NCBI RefSeq assembly: GCF_002865985.1
Contig: NZ_LNDD01000003.1
Coordinates: 248,001 to 312,000, forward strand
From: Thermotoga sp. SG1
GTDB taxonomy: Bacteria > Thermotogota > Thermotogae > Thermotogales > Thermotogaceae
Reading direction: 5' to 3'
Length of the DNA stretch: 64,000 nucleotides
This document shows, piece by piece, positions 26,725 to 36,698 of this stretch (its first letter is position 1; each line of letters begins with the position of its first letter). The notes beneath the pieces are model-generated. The model saw only the letters and a list, made by a program, of their open reading frames with translations, ran no database searches and was not told the origin of the DNA. The translations under genes were made by a program, and so were the position numbers.

Positions 26725-27017
26725 TTACTCCTTCTCCCTATTTTTTTGAAAAGGATCGAAGAAAAAGATTCACCTTCTTTGTAATCTTCGAGTTTTTTAA
26801 GAACCGTGGCTCCTGAATCTGTCACCAGTATGACAAAATACTCATCCACCACCCTGACGATCGCTATGAAGGTCTTTCTATCGAGATAATGTCTCTCTAC
26901 TATCGAGATACTGGAGCCTTTCTGAGAAAAGAACCCCCTTCTTACGAAGTAGTAAGCGAGAAGAAGAAAGAAGAGAACGATGCCAAAAGCCAGAAGAAAC
27001 TGCAAAACGGCACTCAT
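26721..27017 (-). CDS. fliO: Flagellar biosynthesis protein FliO
   Basis: This 98-residue protein has one N-terminal membrane helix (about 6-25) and a short beta domain with the typical VERHYLDRKTFIAIVRVVDEYFVILVT pattern of FliO/FliZ. FliO helps FliP assemble. The position directly before fliP, with an ATGA overlap, supports the call despite weak family conservation. It lies 6 bases after cheY. The ATG follows GAAGTGATCCGTC. Confidence 0.85.
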   Translation of the reverse strand: MSAVLQFLLAFGIVLFFLLLAYYFVRRGFFSQKGSSISIVERHYLDRKTFIAIVRVVDEYFVILVTDSGATVLKKLEDYKEGESFSSILFKKIGRRSK

Positions 27018-27023
27018 GACGGA

Positions 27024-27386
27024 TCACTTCGAAACTTTGTTGAGCGCTTCTACCACCCTGGAAGGCTGGAATGGTTTCACGATGAAATCCTTTGCACCGG
27101 CTTTTATGGCTTCAATGACCATCGCCTGTTGTCCCATGGCACTGCATACGATTATCTTGGCGTTCGGATCGATCTTCATGATTTCCTTGATCGCATCGAT
27201 ACCGTTCATTTCAGGCATTGTGATGTCCATTGTAACAATATCTGGTTTGAGTTCTTTGTATTTTTCAACAGCTTCGCGTCCGTTTGTGGCTTCTCCTGCC
27301 ACTTCGTATCCTGCTTTGACGATGATGTCCTTTAGCATCATCCTCATGAACGCTGCGTCGTCGACTATCAAAACTCTCTTTGCCAT
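27024..27386 (-). CDS. cheY: Chemotaxis response regulator CheY
   Basis: CheY (120 residues) carries the motor signal from CheA to FliM. The acidic pocket D9-D10, phospho-acceptor D54 (VTMDITMP), S82 (CSAMGQQ) and K104 (VKPFQP) are intact. From memory the T. maritima protein differs at only a couple of positions. The ATG follows AAGGAGGGTGTGTAAAAG. It lies 3 bases after cheW and 6 bases before fliO, so signalling and export genes share a transcript. The signal should be removed by FliY (11874-12908). Confidence 0.98.
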   Translation of the reverse strand: MAKRVLIVDDAAFMRMMLKDIIVKAGYEVAGEATNGREAVEKYKELKPDIVTMDITMPEMNGIDAIKEIMKIDPNAKIIVCSAMGQQAMVIEAIKAGAKDFIVKPFQPSRVVEALNKVSK

Positions 27387-27389
27387 CTT

Positions 27390-27848
27390 TTACACACCCT
27401 CCTTAACTGTTATTTCTTCAATTATTTCGTCGATGTTCAAATAAATTATGAGCTTTCCATCCGTTTTTATCAATCCCTTGGATTTCTTCCCAAACTTGTC
27501 GGATACTTCGACCATCTCAATGTGTTCTTCTGTTATCCTCAACACACCGAGCACTCTGTCGACCAAGAAGCCCACTTCTACATCCTTTGTCTTCGCCACG
27601 ATTATACTCTTCAGCTTCGAGTCGTCGAAGAAAATATCGAGAATTTTTGCAAGGTTCACCACAGGAATAATTCTACCCCTCAGATTGATAACACCTTCCA
27701 CGAAGTGTTTGGACTTGGGGACAGGGGTTATTTCGGGTTTTTCTATCACCATCTCGATGTTATCCACATCGAAGGCCAAAACCTGTCCTCCCACTTCGAA
27801 CGAGAGTACCTCGAACTCTTTCATATCGGGCAACTTCTTCACCTCCAT
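27390..27848 (-). CDS. cheW: Chemotaxis adaptor CheW
   Basis: This 152-residue protein links chemoreceptors to CheA. It is a double SH3-like fold; the conserved VEGVINLRGRIIPVVNLAKIL block and the VGFLVDRVLGVLRI strand are present. The first nine residues differ from T. maritima CheW as I recall it, and the rest is about 80% alike. The start overlaps the cheA stop by one base (TAATG). A second CheW-type gene lies at 46053. It is part of the same operon as cheA and cheY. Confidence 0.97.
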   Translation of the reverse strand: MEVKKLPDMKEFEVLSFEVGGQVLAFDVDNIEMVIEKPEITPVPKSKHFVEGVINLRGRIIPVVNLAKILDIFFDDSKLKSIIVAKTKDVEVGFLVDRVLGVLRITEEHIEMVEVSDKFGKKSKGLIKTDGKLIIYLNIDEIIEEITVKEGV

Positions 27849-29827
27849 TATACAATACCAGAAACATTTATGATGAGAGCGATGCTGCCGTCACCGAGGA
27901 TCGCCGCTCCGCTGAACTCTCTGACATCAGAGAACACCTTTCCGAGAGATTTTATAACGATGTCGTCTTGACCAAGAAGTTCGTCGACGATTATTCCGTA
28001 TTTTCTGTTTCCTATTCTCACAATGACCGCTTCCATCTCTTCCTCTTCCCTTTCGTGTTCTATCTGGAGCACTTCCCAGAGTTTGTATACCGGTATCACT
28101 TCACCTCTTATTACTATCACGTCCTTGTCCTGTACTCTCTGTAAATCTCCTCTAGATATTCTGAGGGTTGTGTCGATGTTCGCTATTGGAATTGCGTAGA
28201 CGAAGCTGTTAACTTTCACAAGGAGAGCCTGAATGATGGCGAGGGTGAGAGGTAATCTTATGGTGACTTTTGTTCCTTTGTCTTTCTCACTCTCTATGCT
28301 TATGCTTCCGTTCAAGGACTCAACAACATTCTTGACAACGTCCATTCCTACCCCTCTTCCGGACACTTCTGAAACCTTTTCTTTTGTGGAGAACCCCGGC
28401 AGGAAGAGGAAGTTGAGTATTTCTTGATCAGACAGGTTGGCAGCTTTCGACTCGTCCACGAGTCCCCTTTCTATCGCCTTTCTGAGGATTTTCTCTTTGT
28501 CTATTCCCCTTCCGTCGTCTTCGACCTCTATCACCACGTTGTTTCCCTCGTGACGAGCGGAAAGGATTAGAGTTCCCACAGGAGGTTTCCCTTTGGCTAT
28601 CCTTTCTTCTTTCGGCTCAATACCATGATCTATGGCATTTCTCAGAAGGTGAAGGAGAGGCTCTCCTATTTCCTCCACGAAGGTTCTGTCGAGTTCCGTG
28701 TCTTCTCCTCTCATGATGAAGTTGACCTCTTTGTTCATCTTCTTCGCAAGATCTCTGACCATCCGAGGGAATCTGTTGAACACAAAGGCGATCGGGACCA
28801 TCCTGATCTTCATCACGACATTCTGAAGGTCCAGAGTGATTCTGCTGAGCTGGGTTAGGCTTTCGTCTATTTCCTTTATGTTGTACTTTTTGAGCGTTTC
28901 CAGAATTCTACTTCTGGCTATGACGAGCTCTCCCATGAGGTCCATCAAAGTATCCAGTTTTTCTATGTCCACCCTGACGGTTTGAGAAACAACCTTCTTT
29001 CTGCTGCTCTCTTCTGCTTTTTCTTCTTTCTTCTCCGCTTCTTCAAAGGTGGTCTTTTTCTCCGTAACAGGAGTGACACTCTTCACGATGACCCTTTCTA
29101 TGTCGGAGATGCTATTCAGGGCTTCAGAGAGCTTCTCCTGGTCGATGGGAGAAATGACGAACAACTCCACTTCGTTCTCGAACTTTTCTTCTTCTATGTC
29201 TTCCACCGAAGGAACGGTCTTTACAACTTCACACTTCAACTCTTCCAGCTTGTGGAAGACAAGATAGATCCTCGCAGATTTGAGCTGTGTTCCCTCCTTG
29301 AGGACGATCTTTACATAGAAGGTTTTGTACCCTTTATTTTTTGCTTCTTGGAAAACGTGAACTACCTCCTCTGGAAGGGCCATGGTCTCTTCTACTTCGT
29401 TTGAAGCTGGTATGGAACTTTTTTCACTCTCTTTCGATTCTCTTTCTGAAGGAACGAAACTCTTCATGGTATCAGCGAACACGTCGACGTTTTCTTCGAT
29501 CTCATCGGATCCTTCGGATACGATCTTGTCAACCATTCTGGCGATCAAGTCCACTCCCGTGAAGATTCTGTCGAGAAGATCCGATGTTATCTTTATTTCA
29601 CCGTTTCTGGCTTTGTCGAGAACGTTTTCAAGAGAATGGCAAAGCTTTGCCATGTTGTTGAATCCCATGGTTCCTGCCATACCTTTCAGGGTGTGAAGTG
29701 CTCGAAAAGCTTCATTTATCAATTCCATGTCCTCGGGATTTTCTTCAAGTTTCAACAGGGTATCGTTCAAACTTTGAAGGTATTCTCTTGTCTCATCGAC
29801 AAACACTCCCAGATATTCTTCCATCAT
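27848..29827 (-). CDS. cheA: Chemotaxis histidine kinase CheA
   Basis: CheA (659 residues) has all five domains. P1 (about 1-105) carries the phosphorylated H45 in [11 protein letters not shown]2 (about 165-250) follows a Ser/Glu-rich linker and binds CheY. P3, the dimerisation domain (about 285-345), comes next. The P4 kinase domain has an N box ([15 protein letters not shown]), a DDGRGI box and a GRGVGMDVV box. P5 (about 530-655) is CheW-like. It is a little shorter than T. maritima CheA, mainly in the P1-P2 linker. The start overlaps the cinA stop. Confidence 0.97.
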   Translation of the reverse strand: MMEEYLGVFVDETREYLQSLNDTLLKLEENPEDMELINEAFRALHTLKGMAGTMGFNNMAKLCHSLENVLDKARNGEIKITSDLLDRIFTGVDLIARMVDKIVSEGSDEIEENVDVFADTMKSFVPSERESKESEKSSIPASNEVEETMALPEEVVHVFQEAKNKGYKTFYVKIVLKEGTQLKSARIYLVFHKLEELKCEVVKTVPSVEDIEEEKFENEVELFVISPIDQEKLSEALNSISDIERVIVKSVTPVTEKKTTFEEAEKKEEKAEESSRKKVVSQTVRVDIEKLDTLMDLMGELVIARSRILETLKKYNIKEIDESLTQLSRITLDLQNVVMKIRMVPIAFVFNRFPRMVRDLAKKMNKEVNFIMRGEDTELDRTFVEEIGEPLLHLLRNAIDHGIEPKEERIAKGKPPVGTLILSARHEGNNVVIEVEDDGRGIDKEKILRKAIERGLVDESKAANLSDQEILNFLFLPGFSTKEKVSEVSGRGVGMDVVKNVVESLNGSISIESEKDKGTKVTIRLPLTLAIIQALLVKVNSFVYAIPIANIDTTLRISRGDLQRVQDKDVIVIRGEVIPVYKLWEVLQIEHEREEEEMEAVIVRIGNRKYGIIVDELLGQDDIVIKSLGKVFSDVREFSGAAILGDGSIALIINVSGIV

Positions 29828-31050
29828 AGCTTTCCACGCTCCTTCAAATGTTTTCTCAGGTTCTCAAGAGCCATCATCGCTGAACGGGTTCTTATGGTGT
29901 TTCGATCACCAGAGAAATTATAACGTATCGTGACATGATCTTGTTCAAAAAGATCTATGAAGACGGTACCAACCGGTTTGGTGGGAGTTCCACCTGATGG
30001 TCCCGCGATTCCAGAAATGGCTACACATATGTCTGCTCCTGTGAGTTTTTTCAGCCCTTCTGTCATTTCCCGAACACACTGTTCACTCACAGCACCGTAC
30101 TTTCTCAGAGTGCCTTCTTTCACCCCAAGGATGCTTTTTTTCAGGTCGTTGCTGTACGCCACCACGCCTCCTATGAAAACGTTCGATGCTCCCGGAACGT
30201 TCACTATGAGAGAAGAGAGCATGCCGCCTGTGCAGGATTCGGCAACAGCGAGTGTCTTTTTGTTCTCTTTCAAAAGTCTGACGACCACTTCTTCCATCTT
30301 TTCGTCGTTCATCCCGTAAAGGTACTCTCCCGTTTTTTCAATGATCTTTTCCACGAGTCCGTCTAGGAACTTTTTGTGCTCTACGCTCGTCGTCAATTTC
30401 AGTCTCACGCCTTCAACGTGATCCGCCATTGTGGCCACTTCCACTTTGTCCTGAGAGTACAGTATCTCCTTCAGGAGGTCTTCCAGAAGGGCCTCGGGTA
30501 TACTGTAGTACTTCAGGATGACTTGATAAAGAGCGTGAGGAGTTTTCAAAAGCTCTTTCAAGGATTCGAACATGGGAATTAACTCTTTTGGTGGACCAGG
30601 AAACAAAATCACCCTTTTTCCATCCACTTCCAGAAGTTGGCCAGGCGCACTTCCAACAGGGTTGTCGATCACTTTCGCCCCTTCGATGACGAATGCCTGC
30701 CTTTCGATGTTGGATGGTATTTCAGAATGGTACTTTTTCACCTTTTCTTCGATTTTCTTCTTGAGCTCCTGATCGAGGAAGAGATCTCTGTTCAGAGCTT
30801 TTGCCACTGCCTCTCGTGTGAGATCATCTTTTGTAGGACCGAGTCCTCCTGTCAGTATCAAGAGGTGGACCTTCGAGAGGAGTGATCTAACCTCTTCGGC
30901 TATATCTTCGAGATGATCACCCACTGTGGAGATTTTTATCACTCTGTATCCAAGATTCTTCAATTCTTGGCAGAGAAACTGAGCGTTCTTGTTCAGAATC
31001 AGTCCTTCTAGAAGCTCACTTCCCACGGTGATTATAGCTGCTTTTTTCAT
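29824..31050 (-). CDS. cinA: CinA-family nicotinamide-nucleotide deamidase / ADP-ribose pyrophosphatase
   Basis: CinA (408 residues) has an N-terminal MoaB-like COG1058 domain (about 1-170, [22 protein letters not shown]), a middle linker, and a C-terminal PncC deamidase domain (about 255-405) with [13 protein letters not shown] and [18 protein letters not shown]. The combined protein recycles NMN in other bacteria. It is first in the minus-strand cheA-cheW-cheY-fliOPQ unit, an odd combination. The ATG follows GGAGGGATCGG. It diverges from pcm across a 42-base gap with possible back-to-back -10 elements (TATGAT / TATCAT). Confidence 0.92.
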   Translation of the reverse strand: MKKAAIITVGSELLEGLILNKNAQFLCQELKNLGYRVIKISTVGDHLEDIAEEVRSLLSKVHLLILTGGLGPTKDDLTREAVAKALNRDLFLDQELKKKIEEKVKKYHSEIPSNIERQAFVIEGAKVIDNPVGSAPGQLLEVDGKRVILFPGPPKELIPMFESLKELLKTPHALYQVILKYYSIPEALLEDLLKEILYSQDKVEVATMADHVEGVRLKLTTSVEHKKFLDGLVEKIIEKTGEYLYGMNDEKMEEVVVRLLKENKKTLAVAESCTGGMLSSLIVNVPGASNVFIGGVVAYSNDLKKSILGVKEGTLRKYGAVSEQCVREMTEGLKKLTGADICVAISGIAGPSGGTPTKPVGTVFIDLFEQDHVTIRYNFSGDRNTIRTRSAMMALENLRKHLKERGKL

Positions 31051-31092
31051 CCGATCCCTCCTTTCAATGATATGATAGCATAGGGGGATGCC

Positions 31093-32046
31093 ATGAAGGA
31101 AAGACTCTTCTGGATTTTGAAGAACTACGGAATAAGTGATCGTATCGCAAAAGCCTTTCTGGAGATACCTCGGGAGGGGTTTCTGGTAAAGCGGTATCCA
31201 TCTTCCTATGTTTATGAGGACATAGTGCTCGTTTCGTATGATGACGGAGAGGTCTACAGCACTTCCAGCCAGCCTTCCTTGATGGCGATGTTCATGGAAT
31301 GGGCAGGGCTGGATGAAGGGATGAAGGTTCTGGAAATAGGGGGTGGAACAGGGTACAACGCGGCTGTGATGAGCAGGGTCGTTGGAAAGAAAGGACTTGT
31401 TGTGACCATAGAGTATTTCGAGAAGGTTTGCAGAATTGCCCAGGAGAACATGAGACGTCTTGGAATAGAAAACGTTGTAGTTGTCTGTGGCGACGGGTAT
31501 TACGGTGTTTCAGACCTTGCACCGTACGATGTAATACTCGCTACTGTTGGAGTGGATGAGGTACCGGAACACTGGTTTCGTCAGCTGAAAGACGGAGGAA
31601 GGGTGATTGTGCCTATCAACATGAAGCTTTCGGAAAGACAGCCTGCATTCCTGTTTGTGAAAAAAGGAAATTACCTTGAAGGTGGTTACAAGCTGGAAAC
31701 AAGGTTCATAAAAGCAGGAGGAAATCTTGGAAATTTGCTGGAAAGGAACAGAAAACTTCTGAAAGATTTTCCCTTTCGAAAAGCGATTCAGGTTCCCCGA
31801 CTCCATGTGTTTGTAGAACTGGTAGATCTTCTCACAAGAAGACTCACAAGAGTGAACGGGATCTTCTACTACGTAGGATCGGAAGGAGTGGTAGAGTTTC
31901 TAGATGATGAAATGAGGATTTACGGAGACGCTCCAGAAATCGAAAGTCTCCTTTTTCAGTGGGAAGAGTGTGGCTACAGAAGCTTTGAACACCTGGTTCT
32001 TCATATCGGCTACAACGTTCTCTCGCATATATCCTGTACGATCTGA
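31093..32046 (+). CDS. pcm: Protein-L-isoaspartate O-methyltransferase with C-terminal extension
   Basis: PIMT (317 residues) repairs isoaspartyl damage in aged proteins, which is particularly important at high temperature. The substrate-side motif [15 protein letters not shown] and the SAM motif [15 protein letters not shown] are typical. The C-terminal ~100 residues beyond the usual ~215-residue enzyme match the extra domain described for the T. maritima enzyme. The ATG follows GGGGGATGCC. Its last 37 bases overlap the convergent ABC gene. Confidence 0.95.
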   Translation: MKERLFWILKNYGISDRIAKAFLEIPREGFLVKRYPSSYVYEDIVLVSYDDGEVYSTSSQPSLMAMFMEWAGLDEGMKVLEIGGGTGYNAAVMSRVVGKKGLVVTIEYFEKVCRIAQENMRRLGIENVVVVCGDGYYGVSDLAPYDVILATVGVDEVPEHWFRQLKDGGRVIVPINMKLSERQPAFLFVKKGNYLEGGYKLETRFIKAGGNLGNLLERNRKLLKDFPFRKAIQVPRLHVFVELVDLLTRRLTRVNGIFYYVGSEGVVEFLDDEMRIYGDAPEIESLLFQWEECGYRSFEHLVLHIGYNVLSHISCTI

Positions 32047-32687
32047 CCATCCCTTATTTTGATAACACGATCTGCCTTTTCTGCTATCCTCTCATCGTGT
32101 GTCACGACCACCAGGGTGGAGTTCTTTTTCATCTCCATGAGCAAATCTATGATCATGCTTCCTGTTTCACCATCGAGGGCACCGGTGGGCTCGTCTGCCC
32201 ATATCACTTTCGGATTGTGGACAAGGGCCCTTGCTATGGCAACGCGTTGTTTTTCCCCGCCGGAGAGTTCTTCTGGAAACCTGTTCCACTTGTGAGCAAG
32301 TCCAACTTTTCTCAGAATATCGAAAGCACGTTCCTTTGCTTCCTTTCTGCTAACGCCTAAAATCAAAAGAGGAAGTTCAACGTTCTCGAGAGCTGTGAGG
32401 ACAGGTACAAGGTTGAAAAATTGAAAGACAAATCCCATGTTTTTTGCTCTGAACCTTGTCCTTTCTTCTTCGGAGAGAGTGTAGAGATCTATCCCATCGA
32501 TGATCACGGTTCCTTTCGTTGGACGATCCACACCAGAGAGGCAATTGAGAAGAGTGGTCTTTCCAGAGCCTGAGGGTCCCAGTATCACAACAAACTCTCC
32601 ACTGTTTATCTTCAGATTTATCCCCTTGAGGGCAGTTACTCTGTCCCTTCTGTTATACTCTTTCCAGAGGTTTCGAACCTCAATCAA
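32010..32687 (-). CDS. ABC transporter ATP-binding protein, LolD/MacB type
   Basis: This 225-residue ATPase has Walker A ([10 protein letters not shown], about 36-45), a Q-loop ([10 protein letters not shown]), the LSGGE signature, Walker B with [12 protein letters not shown], and the H-loop (VVVTHD). The family drives FtsX-type permeases in mechanotransmission, lipoprotein release or export. The start is TTG inside a GGAGAGTGA-led context, 6 bases after the permease gene. Its 3' end runs 37 bases into pcm on the opposite strand. Confidence 0.92.
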   Translation of the reverse strand: MIEVRNLWKEYNRRDRVTALKGINLKINSGEFVVILGPSGSGKTTLLNCLSGVDRPTKGTVIIDGIDLYTLSEEERTRFRAKNMGFVFQFFNLVPVLTALENVELPLLILGVSRKEAKERAFDILRKVGLAHKWNRFPEELSGGEKQRVAIARALVHNPKVIWADEPTGALDGETGSMIIDLLMEMKKNSTLVVVTHDERIAEKADRVIKIRDGQIVQDICERTL

Positions 32688-32693
32688 CGCAGT

Positions 32694-35249
32694 TCACTCT
32701 CCTTCCTTCATGGCTTCAAGTGGTGATACCCTCGATATCATGTAGCTTGGAACAACCATGGCGATCGCGGCAAGCACAACAACGAACAGTATAGAAAGGA
32801 TGATGGATTTTATCGGCAAGAAGGCTACAAAGGTACCCAAGTTTTCCGCCATCGTTTTTGTTATGGAAAGTCCCATTACGATACCAGAGACAGTTCCTAT
32901 GATTATTCCTCCACCAAGGAAAGAAAAATGCTCCACAAGGAAAGCAAAGATCAACTGTGTTGATTTCAATCCAACCGCTCTGAGTGTTCCTAGAATTTTC
33001 ACCCTGGAAAAGTACGACTTCAGAACGAAGAGAACAAGGCCGGTTGTGGCTGACAGGAAGCCAAAAAGGAAGATGAACTTGATAACGTTGACAAGTCCTT
33101 CTATTCCGCTGTATAACTTCCCAAGTTCTTCGTTTAGAAAGAATGGATAGAGAAATCTGGAAAGATAGAACCGTTTTATTTCACTGGCACTTTTTTCATC
33201 GGCCTTTCCCAGCAAAACCTCGAAACCTTTCACGTTTTCTGGCTTTTTTTCTTCGAGTGCGATCATATCAACGGGAACCAGGTAATCGTTTTTGTTGTAT
33301 CTTCCCACCACCTTGAAACTCGCATTCTCTCTTCCTCCAAAGGGAAAAATGGATTTCAGGGTTCCTCGGATGGTTTCAGGAGCTGTTTCATAACCAACGA
33401 GTGCAGCATTGGACACCTTGAGATCTTCTATGTTCGTCACTTTCAATGTTGAGTGTTCAAGGAAAGAATAATCAACGTAAGCTATGAGCCTGTCTGTTTC
33501 TCCTATTCTCAAAATGTAGAGGTACGCTCGAGAAGGAAGTTCAAGTTTCTCATGAGCAGGTATGGAAGACTTAGAAAGAAAAGACCTGAACGGGTTTTCC
33601 AGAACAAGGAAATTGTATCCAAAAAGGCCATTTTTCACTTTTTCTTTAACGAATCGATCGGCACTGGCAGAGAGGATGTTGAAAACGGTAGATGTGAATA
33701 TCAGAAGGGCAAAGGTCAGAGAGATCATCATGCCCTTTCTCGGAAATCGCTGAACGTAAGATAGACCGATCAAAAGGGGAAGATTTCCTTCGGATACCAT
33801 ACGATCCAGGACGTTCTTCGTAAGAAGAACCAATGAAAACACCAGAAGTGAAATTCCAGTGAATATGGAGGCTCCTTTACTCATCGAAGAAAGAAGAAAG
33901 AGCCTTTCCGACTGAGGATTCACGTTGATCAGAACACCAATGACGAGATCCATGACACCCATCATCATCAACAAAAATGCGTTCTTGAATTTCAAAGAGA
34001 GCGCAAGAGGAAGAAGTATCACAGAAAAGATACGAAGGCCTGAAAAAGGAATCAACATCAGGCTGACCATTATCATCAAGACGAATCTCTTTGTAGATAC
34101 GTCCAAGCGATCTTCGAGATCATGGTAGATAGGTGGCTTTCTGGTGATATCTCTTGATTTGAGAGCAAATAGGACCATTGGAAAGGCAACGCCCAGTCCA
34201 AGGCCGATCAGAACGGTCTTTGGAGAGATGTGGAACACCACTCTGTCAATGTGAAGGAACGTGGTGGACATCGCATCGACCACTACTTGAAACTGATTCA
34301 AGAGGTATTTTCCCACGAAAGTTCCGAAGATCAAACCAAAAAAAGCAGCCATGGACGAGTACAGGAGCCCTTCCAAAAGCAATATACCCCACTCTTTCTT
34401 TTTTTGAATACCTATTTTCCTCAGCGTAACGAGAGTGAAGTTTCTGTCCCTCATCACGTCTTCACAAAACATGTAGAAAACCAGAAAACCAACGAATATG
34501 GACATTCCGGAGAACGCGAGCGTCACGTAAGTGAGAGATCTATTGACAGGTGATTTCAGAAAGTTGTGCTTTATTTTCCTCACTCTCAAACTGGTTTCGA
34601 TGGATATCTTTTCATGCTCATCCAATGGCAGGCCGTAATGAAGATAACATTTGGTGGGATAATTGCTGTCTGGAAAGTCTTTCAGGTGGATGAAAACGGT
34701 TCCTGGTAGACTTGCCATCTCTCCTTTGAAGTTCAAAAAACCGTTCTCTCCTATTTCCTTTACGATGAAATCCTTGTTACCTGTGGAGAAAATGAGTGTG
34801 ATTCTTTCTCCTATCCTTAAGTTCAGAGCGTCTGCTAAGGATTTTCCAACTATTACTTCACCGGGATTCAGCTGGATGTCTTTGCCCACAAATTGACCAA
34901 GTTCATCGGGCTTCACGCCGATCACAAGGACATCCAGTCCATCCAGTCTGGCCGATCCTTCTGAGACAGGAAGTACCCTTTCTACTTGTTTTCTAAGAAG
35001 TTCTATTTCTTCGTTTTTAATCTTGGTTGTCAAAAAATCGAAGAAAAGAAAAGAAGGACTCTTCGGTTCTGCGACAGCATCTGCAACTCCGAAATTTTCC
35101 TCTATTCTTTCCTGCTTCCATGCATTTATCGAGTCGGAAAGCGTTAATGACCCTATCACCAATGAAAGACTGATGGCCAGTCCCAGAACAACAATGAAAG
35201 ATGTTTTCAGATTTTTTGTGAAATTCCTTATGGCAATCTTGAGAACCAC
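32694..35249 (-). CDS. ABC transporter permease, large FtsX/MacB-like protein
   Basis: This 851-residue membrane protein has an N-terminal helix (about 15-35), a first extracytoplasmic domain (about 40-240), a three-helix FtsX bundle (about 245-360), additional central helices, a second extracytoplasmic domain, and a final FtsX bundle (about 735-850). It is thus a double-FtsX permease as in many lipoprotein- or peptide-export systems. With the downstream ATPase it makes a complete transporter; no periplasmic adaptor is present. The substrate is unknown. The start is GTG behind GGAGGGAACGTGT. Confidence 0.88.
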   Translation of the reverse strand: MVLKIAIRNFTKNLKTSFIVVLGLAISLSLVIGSLTLSDSINAWKQERIEENFGVADAVAEPKSPSFLFFDFLTTKIKNEEIELLRKQVERVLPVSEGSARLDGLDVLVIGVKPDELGQFVGKDIQLNPGEVIVGKSLADALNLRIGERITLIFSTGNKDFIVKEIGENGFLNFKGEMASLPGTVFIHLKDFPDSNYPTKCYLHYGLPLDEHEKISIETSLRVRKIKHNFLKSPVNRSLTYVTLAFSGMSIFVGFLVFYMFCEDVMRDRNFTLVTLRKIGIQKKKEWGILLLEGLLYSSMAAFFGLIFGTFVGKYLLNQFQVVVDAMSTTFLHIDRVVFHISPKTVLIGLGLGVAFPMVLFALKSRDITRKPPIYHDLEDRLDVSTKRFVLMIMVSLMLIPFSGLRIFSVILLPLALSLKFKNAFLLMMMGVMDLVIGVLINVNPQSERLFLLSSMSKGASIFTGISLLVFSLVLLTKNVLDRMVSEGNLPLLIGLSYVQRFPRKGMMISLTFALLIFTSTVFNILSASADRFVKEKVKNGLFGYNFLVLENPFRSFLSKSSIPAHEKLELPSRAYLYILRIGETDRLIAYVDYSFLEHSTLKVTNIEDLKVSNAALVGYETAPETIRGTLKSIFPFGGRENASFKVVGRYNKNDYLVPVDMIALEEKKPENVKGFEVLLGKADEKSASEIKRFYLSRFLYPFFLNEELGKLYSGIEGLVNVIKFIFLFGFLSATTGLVLFVLKSYFSRVKILGTLRAVGLKSTQLIFAFLVEHFSFLGGGIIIGTVSGIVMGLSITKTMAENLGTFVAFLPIKSIILSILFVVVLAAIAMVVPSYMISRVSPLEAMKEGE

Positions 35250-35300
35250 ACACGTTCCCTCCAGTATGAAATGTTAGAATTCTTTTCGGAGGTGCTCTGA

Positions 35301-35990
35301 ATGGACTTTCTGAGAAGCGTGCTTCAGGAGTACGGCGTTCGCTTTGAAGAATCACAAGTAGAAAAAACCCTTCGTTATCTCAACGAACTCCTGAATTCAC
35401 CGCACAACCTCACTGCCCTCAGGTCATTAGACTCCGCTGTTCACAAAAACGTTGCAGAGATACTCATCCCTTTGAAGAATGAAAACCTGAGGGGATCACT
35501 CATCGATGTGGGATCGGGTAACGGGGTCCCAGGGCTTATTTTAGCGATATTTTTCCCGGAACTCAAGGTGACGCTTCTGGATTCCAGAGAAAAGGCCGTG
35601 CGATTTCTGGAACACGTCGTCAGGAAACTCAATCTCGAAAACGTTGTGGTGGTAAAGGAAAGAGCCGAAAACTTCTCAGGGGAGCACCGGGAAGAGTACG
35701 ATTACGCGACGGCAAGAGCAGTGGCACGCTTGAACACTCTCGTGGAAATATGTGCACCGGCCGTCAGGATAGGAGGGAAACTGCTCTTTTACAAAGGACC
35801 TTCTTTTGAAGAGGAATTGAAGGAGGCAAGAAAAGCCCTCGATGAACTGAAGGTCGAACTGGAGGAGGTAAGAAGGTACACTCTGAAAACGGGTGAACAG
35901 AGGTGTCTTCTGGTGCTCAGAAAGACGGATCGATCTCCTGAGAAGTACCCAAGGAGGGTGGGGATACCATTCAAGCGTCCCTTGTTGTGA
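35301..35990 (+). CDS. rsmG: 16S rRNA (guanine-N7)-methyltransferase RsmG
   Basis: RsmG/GidB (229 residues) methylates G527 of 16S rRNA. The SAM motif LIDVGSGNGVPGLILA, the HNLTALRSLDSAVHKN block and the ATARAVARL motif are all present. The C-terminal tail is a little longer than usual. The ATG follows GGAGGTGCTCTGA. The gap to the divergent permease gene is 51 bases and contains a poor TTAGAAT -10. The stop overlaps the following lipoate-ligase-like gene. Confidence 0.93.
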   Translation: MDFLRSVLQEYGVRFEESQVEKTLRYLNELLNSPHNLTALRSLDSAVHKNVAEILIPLKNENLRGSLIDVGSGNGVPGLILAIFFPELKVTLLDSREKAVRFLEHVVRKLNLENVVVVKERAENFSGEHREEYDYATARAVARLNTLVEICAPAVRIGGKLLFYKGPSFEEELKEARKALDELKVELEEVRRYTLKTGEQRCLLVLRKTDRSPEKYPRRVGIPFKRPLL

Positions 35991-36697
35991 TTGAAAAGGG
36001 TGTCTTTCCTGGTTCTTTGAACATGGCCATAGACAGTCTGATGGCAAAATGGGTGTGGGTTGAAAAGAGGCCGTTTTTCAGGATATACGGTTGGAAAAAT
36101 CCGACAGTTTCTCTAGGAAGATTTCAGAAAGAAGATGGTTTGAGAATACCAGAAGGTGTGGATTTTGTGAGAAGACCATCTGGCGGTCGGGCGGTTCTTC
36201 ACCACATGGAGATCACATACTGTCTTGCCGTTCCAAGAGGAAATTCCTTCGGTGAACTGTCTGTTCTTGAGTTTCACAGACTGGTTCATAGTGTGATAAA
36301 GGATGCCCTTCGTGAATTGGGTGTTCCCGCGGTACTCTCAGATGGAAAGCGTGGAAATACCGCATTCTGCTTTGATGCGTCTTCGAAATACGAAATTGTG
36401 GTCGATGGAATGAAGATCGTCGGAAGTGCCCAGTTCAGAACGAAAAATGCCATCGTTGAACACGGTTCGATCGTTCTGAAACAGAGCAAAAAGCTTTTGA
36501 GAGAGATCTTTGGAGAAAGCGTTCTCCAGGTGGGAGGTCTTCTGGAGATGTACGATGTTGATGTGGTTCTTCTGGAAAAAACACTCGTGAGAAGTTTTGA
36601 AAAGCTTTTTGGTCCTTCTGTTCGAATACAGCTGAGTGATGATATGTTGAAGGAAGCACACGAGCTTTCTGGATTCTTCGAGATGAGGAGGAGATAG
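35987..36697 (+). CDS. Lipoate-protein ligase A / biotinyl-lipoyl transferase family protein
   Basis: This 236-residue protein belongs to the LplA/BPL fold. The diagnostic RRPSGGRAVLHHMEITYCL with the nucleotide-binding region and GSAQFRTKNAIVEHGSIVL with the lipoyl-binding lysine context are present. I annotate GTG 35987, which overlaps the rsmG stop, but it has no good Shine-Dalgarno; AGGAGGG lies 30 bases upstream, better placed for an in-frame ATT at 35969 that would add six residues resembling the usual first strand. The reaction (lipoylation or octanoyl transfer) is not resolved. Confidence 0.83.
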   Translation: MIEKGVFPGSLNMAIDSLMAKWVWVEKRPFFRIYGWKNPTVSLGRFQKEDGLRIPEGVDFVRRPSGGRAVLHHMEITYCLAVPRGNSFGELSVLEFHRLVHSVIKDALRELGVPAVLSDGKRGNTAFCFDASSKYEIVVDGMKIVGSAQFRTKNAIVEHGSIVLKQSKKLLREIFGESVLQVGGLLEMYDVDVVLLEKTLVRSFEKLFGPSVRIQLSDDMLKEAHELSGFFEMRRR

Positions 36698-36698
36698 T

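Noticed and set aside
27834-27850. Perfect minus-strand TATAAT at the cheA/cheW junction
   Set aside because: Transcription would begin at or inside the cheW start codon, and there is no -35 or extended -10. The overlap of the two genes explains the sequence.
29910-29948. Possible minus-strand promoter (TATAAT) inside cinA, ahead of cheA
   Set aside because: The nearest -35 candidate (TTGAAC) is spaced 20 bases away and there is no TG extension. It is too weak to call.
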